From Pseudobutyrivibrio sp. UBA1225 (lineage in GTDB: Bacteria; Bacillota; Clostridia; Lachnospirales; Lachnospiraceae): DNA of 24,240 bases. Shown piece after piece: positions 13,298 through 22,074 of the stretch (the stretch's first letter is position 1; the number at the start of each line of letters is the position of its first letter). The translations under genes were made by a program, and so were the position numbers. The notes under the pieces were generated by a model. It worked only from the letters and a program-made list of their open reading frames with translations, ran no database searches and was not told the origin of the DNA. The stretch is from assembly GCA_002309345.1 (NCBI GenBank), contig DBWZ01000064.1:1-24240 (forward strand), in the 5' to 3' direction.

Positions 13298-15817
13298 ATG
13301 TATTGTATTCGATGTGGAAAACCAATCAGAGACGGTGAAAAGATTTGTCCATCCTGTGGCAAACCGGTTATGGATTCCGACTCAAGTCAGGATGTTGGAA
13401 CGGTTACATCTACGGCTTACAGACAAACTCATAATAATCAGCAGAATGAATTCTATCAAACGGAGTATGAGTTTAGTCCGGAGCAGCCATATTCACCACC
13501 AGATTTAGAGCCCACATACCAGCCAGGGGCACCAGTTGAGATGCAAAATAGCTATGATCCAAACCTTTTTGGTGAGGCGGTTGTAAAGCAGGGCGAGGTC
13601 GAGTTTGGTAATAGTTTCCATAATGAATATCAAGGCGGAAGTTATGCGTATGAAACAGAGCAAGCTACTGGCGATATTTATGCAACTCAGCAATCGCAGG
13701 CACAGGCTCCAATGCAAGCTCCGGTTGATGGTGGCTATCAGTCAGGCCAGCAGATGTTTAATCAATCTGTTGCTCAAGGATACGCAAATCAACAAGCCGC
13801 TCAAGAATTCGCAACGAACAAAGCCAAGAAAGATGCTAAAAATAAGAGCAATGCCGCAAGAAACACAATCGTCGGCATATTAGTCGCAGTTCTTACATTT
13901 GGTTGTGTATATGGTGGTTTGAACTTTATGCACAACTTCAACAAACGTCAGAAAATCGAAGCCAGAAAATCAGCTGACGAAATCAAAATGGCTCAGCCAG
14001 AGGGTGACGAGGCTGTTCGTACCCTTATGATATATATGGTAGGAAGTAACCTTGAATCAGGCAATTTCTTTGGAGGCGGTGGTGCTGCATCCGCAGATTT
14101 GGACGAGATTTTAGCGGCAAAGCTTCCTAAGAATGTAAATGTTGTAATTGAGTGTGGTGGCGCCAATGAATGGGAAAACAGAAAGGTTCCTGATGGCGAG
14201 GCTACAATCTTTAGCGTAGAAGATGGTAAGCTAGTTCAGAAAAAGTCGTTGGGCAGGCACACAATGACAAAAGAGGGTGATCTTCAAGAATTCATCGAGT
14301 ATTCTGCAGAAGAGTTTCCTGCTGCCAACTATAGCTTGATTCTTTGGGATCACGGCGGCGGAATTCCAGTTGGATTCGGTATGGATGAGCTTGGTGATGA
14401 AGAGGATTTGATGACCAACTTTGAAATCCATGATGAGCTTGAAAATGCTGGAGTTCAGTTTGACGCTGTAATCTTTGATGCCTGCAACATGTGCACCTTG
14501 GAAATGGGCAAGGCTCTAGCTGACAAAGCAGAATATATGGTAGGTGCAGAAAGCTATGTTAACAATGCTGGTATCTACTACACCAATTGGTTAACCATGC
14601 TTGATGGCGAATCTAGAGATTTCTGCGAAAAGATTGTTCAAGATTACATGGACAAGATTCAGGAAGACGAGTTGGTTGGTTCAATGTCCGTTATTCGTCT
14701 CGATTACATCGAGGATGTTTACAATGCATACGTGGATTACATTGGCGACATATCTGCAGATGTAGAAGCTGGTAAATATCGTGATTTCGCCAGAGCAAGA
14801 ACCCAGTGCGGTTCATTTAAGTATATCGATTCAGTGGATTTGATATCACTTACAAATGAATACAAAACAGACAATTCATCCACTCTTATGAATGCTGCAG
14901 TTAATGCTGTAGTTTACACTGAAAGCGATTTTCCTTACGGTCACGGTTTGATGGTGTACTGTCCATACGAATACTATCAAGCATACGGCGATGGACGAGA
15001 GGCTTTCCTAAAGCTTGATTACGATCAGTCTATTGTGAATTTCTACGATAGATTTATGTCTAGAGAGCTCGCTTATCTTGGCAGCGATTATGTTGCAAAA
15101 TATGGCGGCTCATGGTACACAGGTGACTATTCATCAGAAGTAGCTAGTGCAGGTGGTACAGCATCAGCTCATCAGTTGAAAACAATTAATACTGGGGATT
15201 ACTATGCAGTAGAATTGTCAAAAGAGGATTGGGCAAATGTAGCCTATGTAGCAGAAACAGTTGCAGTCGAAAAGGATGCAAACACCCTACTTGTCTTGGG
15301 TGAGGATTACCAGTATCAGCAGGATTCTCAAGGCAGATTGGCGCTTGTTAATCCAGCTAGTTGGACATATTTAAATGGTTCAATCACATGCTACACAAGC
15401 ATTGAATACACCTGCGATAATAGTACTGGCGAGTGGACCAAAACAGGTTTGATTCCAGTCAAGGTAAATGGCTATGATGCGGTGCTTATTGTTTACTCAG
15501 ATTCAAATCATCCATCAGGCACTGTTCAGGGATACACAATGTGTGATTTTGACACTATGGAAACAGATCCTACGGTTCTTACTTTGTCACCTACAGATGA
15601 AGTGGATATCGTATATCAGTTCTTGGGTTCCGACGGAAATTATAGTTTCGTAGAAAATGGTTCGCCAATTAGTGCTAGCTCACTCAAGCTAGAGTACAAG
15701 GCTATCGACTTAGATAAAAATGTCACAGTTGGTTACTACACCGTATATGACATTTACGGAAACACATATCAAACAGATTTACACGAGCTTGGAAAGCTTA
15801 GCTCTGTCAAAAAATAA
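13298..15817 (+). CDS. Zinc-ribbon, membrane-anchored clostripain-family (C11) cysteine peptidase
   Basis: Domains in order: an N-terminal zinc ribbon with Cys3, Cys6, Cys17 and Cys20 (YCIRCGKPI and ICPSCGKPV); a long Gln/Pro/Tyr/Ser-rich disordered linker (about 28-170); a Lys-rich stretch and one TM helix (about 190-212); then an external C11 domain. The catalytic pair is His352 in LILWDHGGG and Cys396 in FDACNMCTLE; the fold start VRTLMIYMVGSNLES is typical of clostripain. The Lys-rich side before the TM predicts ribbon and linker inside the cell, peptidase outside. C11 peptidases cut after Arg or Lys and are often self-activating. The C-terminal 250 residues form a beta-rich region without a recognised name. 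The ribosome site AGAGGGAG (13284-13291) fits the ATG. Substrate unknown; the esterase gene starts 26 nt later. Confidence 0.85.
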   Translation: MYCIRCGKPIRDGEKICPSCGKPVMDSDSSQDVGTVTSTAYRQTHNNQQNEFYQTEYEFSPEQPYSPPDLEPTYQPGAPVEMQNSYDPNLFGEAVVKQGEVEFGNSFHNEYQGGSYAYETEQATGDIYATQQSQAQAPMQAPVDGGYQSGQQMFNQSVAQGYANQQAAQEFATNKAKKDAKNKSNAARNTIVGILVAVLTFGCVYGGLNFMHNFNKRQKIEARKSADEIKMAQPEGDEAVRTLMIYMVGSNLESGNFFGGGGAASADLDEILAAKLPKNVNVVIECGGANEWENRKVPDGEATIFSVEDGKLVQKKSLGRHTMTKEGDLQEFIEYSAEEFPAANYSLILWDHGGGIPVGFGMDELGDEEDLMTNFEIHDELENAGVQFDAVIFDACNMCTLEMGKALADKAEYMVGAESYVNNAGIYYTNWLTMLDGESRDFCEKIVQDYMDKIQEDELVGSMSVIRLDYIEDVYNAYVDYIGDISADVEAGKYRDFARARTQCGSFKYIDSVDLISLTNEYKTDNSSTLMNAAVNAVVYTESDFPYGHGLMVYCPYEYYQAYGDGREAFLKLDYDQSIVNFYDRFMSRELAYLGSDYVAKYGGSWYTGDYSSEVASAGGTASAHQLKTINTGDYYAVELSKEDWANVAYVAETVAVEKDANTLLVLGEDYQYQQDSQGRLALVNPASWTYLNGSITCYTSIEYTCDNSTGEWTKTGLIPVKVNGYDAVLIVYSDSNHPSGTVQGYTMCDFDTMETDPTVLTLSPTDEVDIVYQFLGSDGNYSFVENGSPISASSLKLEYKAIDLDKNVTVGYYTVYDIYGNTYQTDLHELGKLSSVKK

Positions 15818-15843
15818 AAGCTATATGGAGAAGGGAAATAATA

Positions 15844-16773
15844 ATGAAAACAGAGGTTATCAAACTTATTCAGGGGAGAGATGATGTTACACTTACCACC
15901 TACATTTTGGACGATTCATCTGAGTTAGCCCAAGGTTCACCTCGCCCGGCGGTTTTGATTTGTCCGGGTGGAGCGTATCTTTGTTGTAGTGATAGGGAGG
16001 GTGAGCCAATAGCTATGGCTTTCCTTAGAATGGGTTACAATGCTTTTGTTCTTAGATATTCAATAGCCTACGATGGCTCCAAGGATTATTGGGATACAGA
16101 TTTTGCTCATCAAGAAATCAATCCCCAAAAGCAACATCCGCAGCCAATGCGAGAGATTGGACTTGCATTTAAATGCATCAACGACCATGCGGATGAGTGG
16201 CTTGTAGATTCCAAGCGAATCGCAATCTGCGGTTTCTCTGCAGGGGCCCACAACTGTGCCATGTATTCCACCCATTGGTCAAAGCCAGTTATCACTGACT
16301 ATGTTGGCGTTGATAAAGAGGTGCTTCGTCCGGCAGCCTGCATCTTGGGCTACCCTATAACCGACTACATATTTATGTGGAACGAAGTTAAAAAGGATCC
16401 ACAGGCATACGATTACTTTGGAGTGTCAAATCGTCTAGTGCTCGGTGAAAACTGGGAAGATGAAAGCATCTTACTTGATATGAGTCCGGCCAGAATCGTA
16501 GATAAGGATGTTCCACCAACGTTCATTTGGTCAACATCAAAGGATGAGATGGTGCCAGTGGCAAATTCATCTATCTATGCAACTTCATTGGCTGAGGCAG
16601 GCATACCCTTTGAGCTTCACATCTTCCAGGACGGTGGACACGGAATGTCTCTTTGCGACCAGAGCACTACCTGCAAAGGTGCAAAGGACACCCAGATGGA
16701 TAGGGATGCAAAAGTTTGGATAGACCTTGCACAGACATGGCTAGAGAAGTATTTGGCATTGGAGTATGTATGA
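15844..16773 (+). CDS. Alpha/beta-hydrolase esterase, probably a carbohydrate deacetylase-like enzyme
   Basis: A cytoplasmic alpha/beta-hydrolase with a complete triad: nucleophile Ser132 in GFSAG, Asp234 in STSKDEMVP and His266 in GGHGMSL. The oxyanion region is CPGGAYLCCSDREGEP (from about residue 40), the form seen in esterases of the BD-FAE/XynB-like branch (COG0657) that remove acetyl or feruloyl groups from plant sugars. No signal peptide is seen, so it would act on imported oligosaccharides. A ribosome site (GGAGAAGGG, 15827-15835) precedes the ATG. Its stop overlaps the GntR start by 4 nt. The downstream sugar transporter and GH3 enzyme support a role in oligosaccharide deacylation; the exact acyl group and sugar are not readable. 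Confidence 0.82.
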   Translation: MKTEVIKLIQGRDDVTLTTYILDDSSELAQGSPRPAVLICPGGAYLCCSDREGEPIAMAFLRMGYNAFVLRYSIAYDGSKDYWDTDFAHQEINPQKQHPQPMREIGLAFKCINDHADEWLVDSKRIAICGFSAGAHNCAMYSTHWSKPVITDYVGVDKEVLRPAACILGYPITDYIFMWNEVKKDPQAYDYFGVSNRLVLGENWEDESILLDMSPARIVDKDVPPTFIWSTSKDEMVPVANSSIYATSLAEAGIPFELHIFQDGGHGMSLCDQSTTCKGAKDTQMDRDAKVWIDLAQTWLEKYLALEYV

Positions 16774-17447
16774 AAAAAATAGAAAGATATCACTCTGAGA
16801 CCGCCAGGGAATACGCGCTTAGAGCGATTACTGAAAATATCAAATCAATAGATTTAGAGCCCGGACAGGCTATCAGTGAAAATGAGATATCTAGCTTCAT
16901 TGGAGTTAGCCGCACCCCAGTTAGAGAAGCAATTCAGGAGCTTCACAAGGCTGCGCTCATCGAGATTTATCCCCAGCGTGGAAGCTACGTCTCGCTGATT
17001 AATTCACAGTACGTTGAGGAGGCAGTTTTTCTTCGTAAGGTTTTAGATATTGCTGTTATTGAAGAGGCATGCGATTTGGCTACCGCTGAAGACATAAAGC
17101 TTCTAGATGAAAATGTAGCGCTACAGGAATTCTATCTAGAAAAAGATAACACTCAAAAGATATTTGAGCTAGATAATGAATTCCATCGAATGATTTATGT
17201 TGCTGCCAAAAAGGAGACGATTCATAATATACGACGCACCTTCATGATTCATTTTGATCGAGTGAGAACTTTATCGATGCTCACTGTAAAGGACAAGAAA
17301 ATCGTGGATGATCACAAGCAGATGCTCAAGGCTATCCAAGATAAAAACAAATCCAAGGCAAAGGAGATAGTCGAAAAACATCTGAATCGCTACAGGGTAG
17401 ATCAAAAGGAACTTCTTAAGACATATTCGCAATATTTCGAAAAATAG
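16770..17447 (+). CDS. GntR-family regulator, FadR/FCD subfamily
   Basis: A winged helix covers about residues 5-75: AISENEISSFIGVSRTPVREAIQ is the recognition region and GLIEIYPQRGSYV-like text (here ALIEIYPQRGSYVSLI) is the wing. An FCD ligand domain follows, with the expected metal-binding residues: Asp and His in ELDNEFHRMIY, His in VDDHKQML and His in VEKHLNRY. An in-frame TTG at 16716 would add 18 residues, but the sequence before MKKIERYHSE is not family-like; ATG 16770 has GGAG five bases upstream and overlaps the esterase stop as ATGA, so it is preferred (225 aa). FCD-GntR proteins usually sense sugar acids or sugars and bind GT-AC-type palindromes; one such site lies at 17557-17570 before the transporter operon. 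Confidence 0.9.
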   Translation: MKKIERYHSETAREYALRAITENIKSIDLEPGQAISENEISSFIGVSRTPVREAIQELHKAALIEIYPQRGSYVSLINSQYVEEAVFLRKVLDIAVIEEACDLATAEDIKLLDENVALQEFYLEKDNTQKIFELDNEFHRMIYVAAKKETIHNIRRTFMIHFDRVRTLSMLTVKDKKIVDDHKQMLKAIQDKNKSKAKEIVEKHLNRYRVDQKELLKTYSQYFEK

Positions 17448-17484
17448 TAACAAGAATTTAGCAGAAATTAAATAAGTTAGTGGG

Positions 17485-17526
17485 AAACAACCAAATTGTG
17501 ATAAGCAATTTGGTTGTTTTTTTAGA
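17485..17526 (+). terminator. Rho-independent terminator after the GntR gene
   Basis: A perfect 14-bp stem, AAACAACCAAATTG (17485-17498) with CAATTTGGTTGTTT (17506-17519), a 7-nt loop and a run of T residues. It separates the esterase/GntR transcript from the transporter. Confidence 0.92.
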
Positions 17527-17539
17527 ATGGAAAAAACCA

Positions 17540-17567
17540 CTGATAACGACTAACATACTTGTATACT
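17540..17567 (+). promoter_or_regulatory. Candidate promoter of the sugar transporter operon
   Basis: CTGATA (17540-17545, 4 of 6), a 16-bp spacer and TATACT (17562-17567, 5 of 6). The start would be near 17574, with the ribosome site GGAGGG at 17578-17583. Confidence 0.5.
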
Positions 17568-17570
17568 AGT
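17557..17570. promoter_or_regulatory. Candidate GntR (FadR-type) operator
   Basis: ACTTGTATACTAGT is palindromic at 12 of 14 positions around GTATAC. The TNGT-NN-ACNA pattern fits sites of the FadR/UxuR type. It covers the -10 element of the transporter promoter, so binding would repress. The GntR gene ends about 110 nt upstream. Confidence 0.5.
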
Positions 17571-17588
17571 TAAGATTGGAGGGTAATT

Positions 17589-18548
17589 ATGAAGGATGTG
17601 ACTAGTGTAAGTGTGGCAACGAAGACAGCTGAGCGTACCAATTGGAAAGCTTATTTTAAACGTTATTGGCAGTTGTATTTGTTGCTGTTACTTCCTATGG
17701 TGTATTTGGTGATATTCAAATATATTCCCATGAAGTATGTTTTAATCGCCTTTAAAAAGTACAGTATTGTACAGAAGCTAGGCGAAATGCCATGGGCAGA
17801 CAATCATGGTTTTCAGTATTTTATTCAAGCATTTCACAATAAAGATTTCTTAAATGCATTAAAGAATACAGTTGGGTTGAATCTACTTGATTTAGTAATA
17901 GGCTTCCCAATTCCAATTATTTTCGCATTAATTCTCAATGAATTAAATGTTAAGTGGTTTAAAAAGATAGTTCAGACCATAGCTTATATGCCTCACTTTC
18001 TTTCATGGGTTATCATCTATGGTTTAGCACTTCAGCTTTTTGCGCCATCAACTGGTTTCATTAATATGCTTATTTCAAACCTTGGGGGTAATTCTGTTCC
18101 TTTCCTAAACGACCCTAACAAGTGGGTAGGGACATACATCTTCTTGGGTGTTTGGCAAAGCTTTGGGTGGAATTCAATTATTTATCTTGCTGCAATAGCA
18201 GGAATCTCTCCGGAGTTGTATGAGGCGGCTTCAGTAGATGGGGCAGGAAGATTCAGAAAGATTTGGCACATAACGCTCCCTGGAATAAAGAGCACAATTA
18301 TAGTCCTTTTGATTATGGCTCTTGGTAATATTCTAGGCTCTGCCTTTGATAGACCTTTTGCCTTGCAAAATCATCTTGTAATGCAAAACGCAGAGGTACT
18401 TTCAACCTTTGTTTATAGAAATGGTATTAAGGGCCTGCAGTTTTCACTTACGACAGCCGTTGGCTTATTCCAGTCGGTAGTAGGTGTGATTTTCTTGTTG
18501 GGGGCAAACTGGCTATCGCGCAAGCTTGGTGAACGAGGCATTTGGTAG
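17589..18548 (+). CDS. CUT1 sugar ABC transporter permease, LplB type
   Basis: One of two membrane subunits of an oligosaccharide importer. About six TM helices, the first at about 27-48 (YLLLLLPMVYLVIFKYIPM, a typical LplB start), and the ATPase-docking EAA loop ELYEAASVDGAGRFRKIWHI followed by TLPGI at about 210-235. The FKKYS segment after TM1 and PFALQNHLV late in the chain are typical of the LplB group, which mostly serve plant-wall oligosaccharides. No ATPase gene is in the cluster; in Firmicutes CUT1 systems a shared MsmK-type ATPase encoded elsewhere is used, and I infer that here. The ribosome site GGAGGG supports the ATG. The next permease starts 11 nt later. Confidence 0.92.
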   Translation: MKDVTSVSVATKTAERTNWKAYFKRYWQLYLLLLLPMVYLVIFKYIPMKYVLIAFKKYSIVQKLGEMPWADNHGFQYFIQAFHNKDFLNALKNTVGLNLLDLVIGFPIPIIFALILNELNVKWFKKIVQTIAYMPHFLSWVIIYGLALQLFAPSTGFINMLISNLGGNSVPFLNDPNKWVGTYIFLGVWQSFGWNSIIYLAAIAGISPELYEAASVDGAGRFRKIWHITLPGIKSTIIVLLIMALGNILGSAFDRPFALQNHLVMQNAEVLSTFVYRNGIKGLQFSLTTAVGLFQSVVGVIFLLGANWLSRKLGERGIW

Positions 18549-18559
18549 GAGGTGTAAAG

Positions 18560-19513
18560 ATGGCAAAAACTATGACAATAGAAAAAAAGGGCTTTGCACC
18601 TTTCAATAAAAAGAATAAAGACGATGAAATGGAAGCTAGCCGAATGGTTAGATCAAGCAGTTCTAAAGTGGGGGATATAGTCTTTATTGCAATCTGCGTA
18701 ATCATAGCTATTATCTGCTTGGTTCCGATGATAAATCTTTTATCAAGATCTCTTTCAGGTGCACAGTTTTTGATAAAGCGAGAGGTTTACTTGATTCCAA
18801 AAGGAATCAATATTGATGCTTATAAAACAGTTTTGGGAGATGCTAAGTATATAAAGGCCTTTTTGTGGACGGTGTTTTTAACCTTTGTCTGTACCTTTAT
18901 TTCTTTGGCGATGACAGTGCTTTGCGCATACCCGTTGATTTTCGGAAAGCTTAAAGGTCGAAAGCTTTTTAACATAATCATTATCATTACCATGTTCTTT
19001 AACGCTGGAACAATTCCAAACTATTTGCTTATGAAGGATTTAAATCTTCTTGATAATCCGTTAGTTTTAATTCTTCCGGGATGTATGAGTGTTTATAACA
19101 TGATTATTATGCGCAGCTTTTTCTATGGAATACCTGATTCTCTTAGAGAGTCAGCTGAGATTGATGGCGCGTCTTATTTTAGAATTCTATGGAGCATTTA
19201 CATTCCACTTTCAAAGCCGGTAATCGCAACGTTGGCGTTGTTCTATGCAGTAGGCCGATGGAACGGATATTCCGACGCGCTGATGTTTATGAAGGATAAA
19301 GCTTTTTATCCGCTGCAGTTGTTGCTATATAACATTCTTAATAATATGAATTCGGTTGAGGTTGCAGCGCAGGAGGGATTCTCAACACCAGGTCTCAGCG
19401 AATCTCTTAAGGCGGCAATTGTAATGTTTTCAACAATTCCGATTTTGTGCATCTACCCATTTTTGCAGAAGTACTTTATTCACGGGGTAACCCTTGGGGC
19501 AGTCAAGGAGTAA
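18560..19513 (+). CDS. CUT1 sugar ABC transporter permease, YtcP type
   Basis: Second membrane subunit of the importer. About six TM helices, the first at about 36-58 after a charged N-terminal tail, and the EAA loop DSLRESAEIDGASYFRILWS followed by IYIPLSKP. The end IHGVTLGAVKE is the usual ending of YtcP/LplC proteins. The TTG at 18542 would add six residues, but AGGAGGTG at 18547-18554 places the ribosome at ATG 18560, which I chose (317 aa). It works as a heterodimer with the preceding LplB-like subunit and takes substrate from the lipoprotein encoded next. Confidence 0.92.
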   Translation: MAKTMTIEKKGFAPFNKKNKDDEMEASRMVRSSSSKVGDIVFIAICVIIAIICLVPMINLLSRSLSGAQFLIKREVYLIPKGINIDAYKTVLGDAKYIKAFLWTVFLTFVCTFISLAMTVLCAYPLIFGKLKGRKLFNIIIIITMFFNAGTIPNYLLMKDLNLLDNPLVLILPGCMSVYNMIIMRSFFYGIPDSLRESAEIDGASYFRILWSIYIPLSKPVIATLALFYAVGRWNGYSDALMFMKDKAFYPLQLLLYNILNNMNSVEVAAQEGFSTPGLSESLKAAIVMFSTIPILCIYPFLQKYFIHGVTLGAVKE

Positions 19514-19567
19514 GACTTGGAATTTATAAACAAAAAATAAGGTGTCAATTTTTGAGGTTATGGTCAC

Positions 19568-19597
19568 TTGGCACTTTATATAAAGGAATATTTTAAT
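19568..19597 (+). promoter_or_regulatory. Candidate internal promoter before the solute-binding protein gene
   Basis: TTGGCA (19568-19573, 5 of 6) and TTTAAT (19592-19597, 5 of 6) with an 18-bp spacer. It would give extra transcript for the binding protein, which is needed in excess over the permeases. Confidence 0.45.
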
Positions 19598-19626
19598 TCT
19601 TAAACAACAATATGGGAGGTATTTTA

Positions 19627-21285
19627 ATGAAGAAAAGATTAGTTGCAGCTGTTTTGGCTTGCGTAATGGGTCTTGGAATGGTTGCCTGTGGCGACAAAGA
19701 CTCAGGCAAGAAGGGAGGCTCATCCGGCTCGGACGAGCTCGTTGATGGTAAATTCAAAGAGACAAAGCATATTACTGTTGAGGTCTACGACAGAGGTGTT
19801 GATGGTCAGTCAGACCCTGCAGACAATATGTACACAGATTACATAAAAAAAGGAATGCTTGATGATTACAACGTAGAGGTTGAGTTTGTCACAGTTCCTC
19901 GTTGGACAGAGACAGAAGAAATCAACAATCTTTTGGCTTCAGGTGGTGCTCCAGACATCTGTATGACATATTCATATCCAACAATTCAGACATACGCAAA
20001 CATGGGTGGCGTGCTTGATATGAAGCCTTTGCTTGATGAAAATCAGGATAAGCTTAAAAACTTAAATGACTGGCTTGGTGATACAAACCTTTATTGGAAT
20101 TTGAGTGACGAGAATGGCACACTTTGGGCTATAGAAGGAAAAAGAGCAAATAACAGACGAATCAACACATTCATTAGAAAAGATTGGCTTGATAAATTGA
20201 ATCTTGAAGAACCAAAGACTCGGGAAGAATTCCACGACTGTCTTGTTGCATTCCGTGACAACGCAGATGAGCTCCTTGGGAAAGATGCAAAGAAGATGGT
20301 TCCATTTTCACTTTCCTATGATGTGGGCTGGAGAGCAGCTCTTTTAATCGAGTCACAGATGGATCCTGATATTACTGACAAAGAATTATATGTAAATGGT
20401 TTCGACGATAGAAAGCTTACACAGAAGGGCACAAAGGAGGCCGTCAAGATTCTTAATGAGTGGTACAATGACGGATTAGTTTGGAAGGACTTTGCTCTTT
20501 ATGCAGCAGGTGATACCACTGAAGACGATATGTTAAAGGCTGGCTATGTAGGAGCATTTATGCACAACTGGGATTATCCTTTCAGAAATGGTGAGGATTC
20601 AATTCAGGCAAACCTAAAGCGTATGGTTGGCGACGATGCAAAGTTTGTTGCAGTAGATTGCTTTGAAAATTCAAAGGGTGAAACCCTTAAATATGTTGAT
20701 TCGACAGCAGGTGATAGAAAGATATTCTTCCCTTCAACTAACGATGAACCATTGGCATCACTTCTTTATCTTGATTGGATTTCAGACCCTGAGCACATCA
20801 AGTATCTACAGATTGGTGACGAGGGTGTGACACACAAGGTATTAGATGATGGAGCTATCGAGGTTATCGCAGCGCCTCAGGGAAGTAAAGAAATCATGAA
20901 CTCAGGAAATAATATCGATTATACAATCACATGTAACGGACTTTCTTTGGGCGATGAAGATCTTACACTTCTTTCTCTTGCACACAGCTATCCAGGTAGC
21001 GACCCGGCGGATGTTGAGCAGGCTATCGATTACGCCGCAAGAAATCCTAAGGAAGATAAGAATGAGAAGATCACTGAGGTTGCAGCAGAAAACGGTATGG
21101 GTGAAGCTTTGAGAGTTAAGAGTGAGGTTGCCTTTGATACGGCTGTAGTTGCAAAGCCTTCAGAGTTTGACAAGGTGTGGGATAATGCAATCAAGGATTA
21201 TCTTTCATCCGGTGGTCAGGCTATAATTGATGAGAGAACTCAAAAATTCGAAGCTAAATACGGTTCATCTACATCAGTAGATTAA
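19627..21285 (+). CDS. Extracellular solute-binding lipoprotein (LplA/UgpB-like)
   Basis: Captures the oligosaccharide outside the membrane for the two permeases. The N-terminus is a lipoprotein signal: MKKRL, a hydrophobic core and lipobox MVAC with Cys21 as the lipidated residue, then a Gly/Ser/Lys linker. The rest is a type-1 periplasmic-binding fold of the large LplA-like group (552 aa), with segments such as NNLLASGGAPDICMTYSYP and NDGLVWKDFALYAAGDT. It is rich in Trp and Tyr, as expected for sugar stacking. The in-frame ATG at 19612 is inside the ribosome-site region; GGGAGGT at 19614-19620 points to ATG 19627. A terminator follows. The exact sugar is not determinable. Confidence 0.92.
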   Translation: MKKRLVAAVLACVMGLGMVACGDKDSGKKGGSSGSDELVDGKFKETKHITVEVYDRGVDGQSDPADNMYTDYIKKGMLDDYNVEVEFVTVPRWTETEEINNLLASGGAPDICMTYSYPTIQTYANMGGVLDMKPLLDENQDKLKNLNDWLGDTNLYWNLSDENGTLWAIEGKRANNRRINTFIRKDWLDKLNLEEPKTREEFHDCLVAFRDNADELLGKDAKKMVPFSLSYDVGWRAALLIESQMDPDITDKELYVNGFDDRKLTQKGTKEAVKILNEWYNDGLVWKDFALYAAGDTTEDDMLKAGYVGAFMHNWDYPFRNGEDSIQANLKRMVGDDAKFVAVDCFENSKGETLKYVDSTAGDRKIFFPSTNDEPLASLLYLDWISDPEHIKYLQIGDEGVTHKVLDDGAIEVIAAPQGSKEIMNSGNNIDYTITCNGLSLGDEDLTLLSLAHSYPGSDPADVEQAIDYAARNPKEDKNEKITEVAAENGMGEALRVKSEVAFDTAVVAKPSEFDKVWDNAIKDYLSSGGQAIIDERTQKFEAKYGSSTSVD

Positions 21286-21305
21286 AAATAGATAGGCTAT
21301 ACTTT

Positions 21306-21354
21306 CTCCTACTAATATCTAAAATTTGTCTGTAGATGTTAGTAGGAGTTTTTT
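21306..21354 (+). terminator. Rho-independent terminator after the solute-binding protein gene
   Basis: CTCCTACTAATATCT (21306-21320) pairs with AGATGTTAGTAGGAG (21334-21348) with one wobble pair and a 13-nt loop, followed by six T residues. Confidence 0.9.
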
Positions 21355-21362
21355 ATACTCTA

Positions 21363-21399
21363 TTCAAAGAAGATTAGAGTACACTACAATTTCTGTAGT
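21363..21399 (+). promoter_or_regulatory. Candidate promoter with operator-like repeat before the DUF624 gene
   Basis: TTCAAA (21363-21368, 4 of 6), a 16-bp spacer and TACAAT (21385-21390, 5 of 6). An inverted repeat ACTACA (21383-21388) / TGTAGT (21394-21399) lies over the -10 and start point. The AAAAGGAG ribosome site follows at once. Confidence 0.5.
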
Positions 21400-21414
21400 C
21401 AAAAGGAGTTTTTA

Positions 21415-22074
21415 ATGGATTTTTTAAGACCAGATAGCGAGTTTATGGAGTCAGTGGGTAGGGTGGCTGATTACATTATCATCAACCTACTTTGCCTTTT
21501 GTGCTCCATTCCAATATTTACTATCGGGGCGGCTTTTACAGCAAAGTTCTATGTTTCGATGAAGATGGTTAAAGGCGAGGAGCCTAGCGTAGCCAAGGCT
21601 TACTTCAAATCATTCAAGGAGAATTTCAAGCAGGCTACTGTTATGTGGTTGATTGCTCTTGCGGTTATACTGATACTTGTCTTTGACTGGTACCAGGTGA
21701 TTTATGGAATGGCCAGTACTATGCCTTTTGTATTAAAGGTGGCGCTTGCAGTTATCTCATTTATTGTTTGGTCGGTCATCTATTGTATGTTTCCTTTCTT
21801 GGCAAGGTATGATGTCACCAACAAGGAGCTTTTTAAAGCATCAATGGTGATGGCGCTTTTGAACTTGCCGAGAATGGCGTTGATTTTTATAGTGACATTT
21901 CTGCCTTACATTATAGGTGCGTGGTATATTGAATGGGGGCTTGCCATCTGGCTGTTTGCCACCACGGTATCACTTTATTACATCAGTAAGGAGTTTAATA
22001 AACAGCTAGAAATGATTATCAAATCAGAAGAAGGAGAAGAGGTAGATGAATCAAGAGACATTGAAGAGAGCTAA
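21415..22074 (+). CDS. DUF624 (YesL-like) membrane protein
   Basis: A 219-residue protein with about five TM helices (about 18-40, 77-98, 103-125, 141-162 and 165-188) and a charged Glu-rich tail. The opening MDFLRPDSEFMESVGRVADYIIINLL and the IPIFTIGAAFTAKFY stretch are the usual marks of DUF624/YesL. Family members nearly always lie beside CUT1 sugar transporters of plant-polysaccharide loci, but their molecular job is unknown; an accessory or regulatory role in uptake is a guess. The ribosome site AAAAGGAG at 21401-21408. The GH3 gene begins 29 nt before its stop in another frame, so the two are translationally linked. Confidence 0.88.
   Translation: MDFLRPDSEFMESVGRVADYIIINLLCLLCSIPIFTIGAAFTAKFYVSMKMVKGEEPSVAKAYFKSFKENFKQATVMWLIALAVILILVFDWYQVIYGMASTMPFVLKVALAVISFIVWSVIYCMFPFLARYDVTNKELFKASMVMALLNLPRMALIFIVTFLPYIIGAWYIEWGLAIWLFATTVSLYYISKEFNKQLEMIIKSEEGEEVDESRDIEES

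Noticed and set aside
13236..13508. A 90-codon open frame overlapping the start of the clostripain-like gene
   Set aside because: No ribosome site, Arg/Ser/Ile-rich composition typical of a shifted frame, and it overlaps the clear zinc-ribbon protein start.
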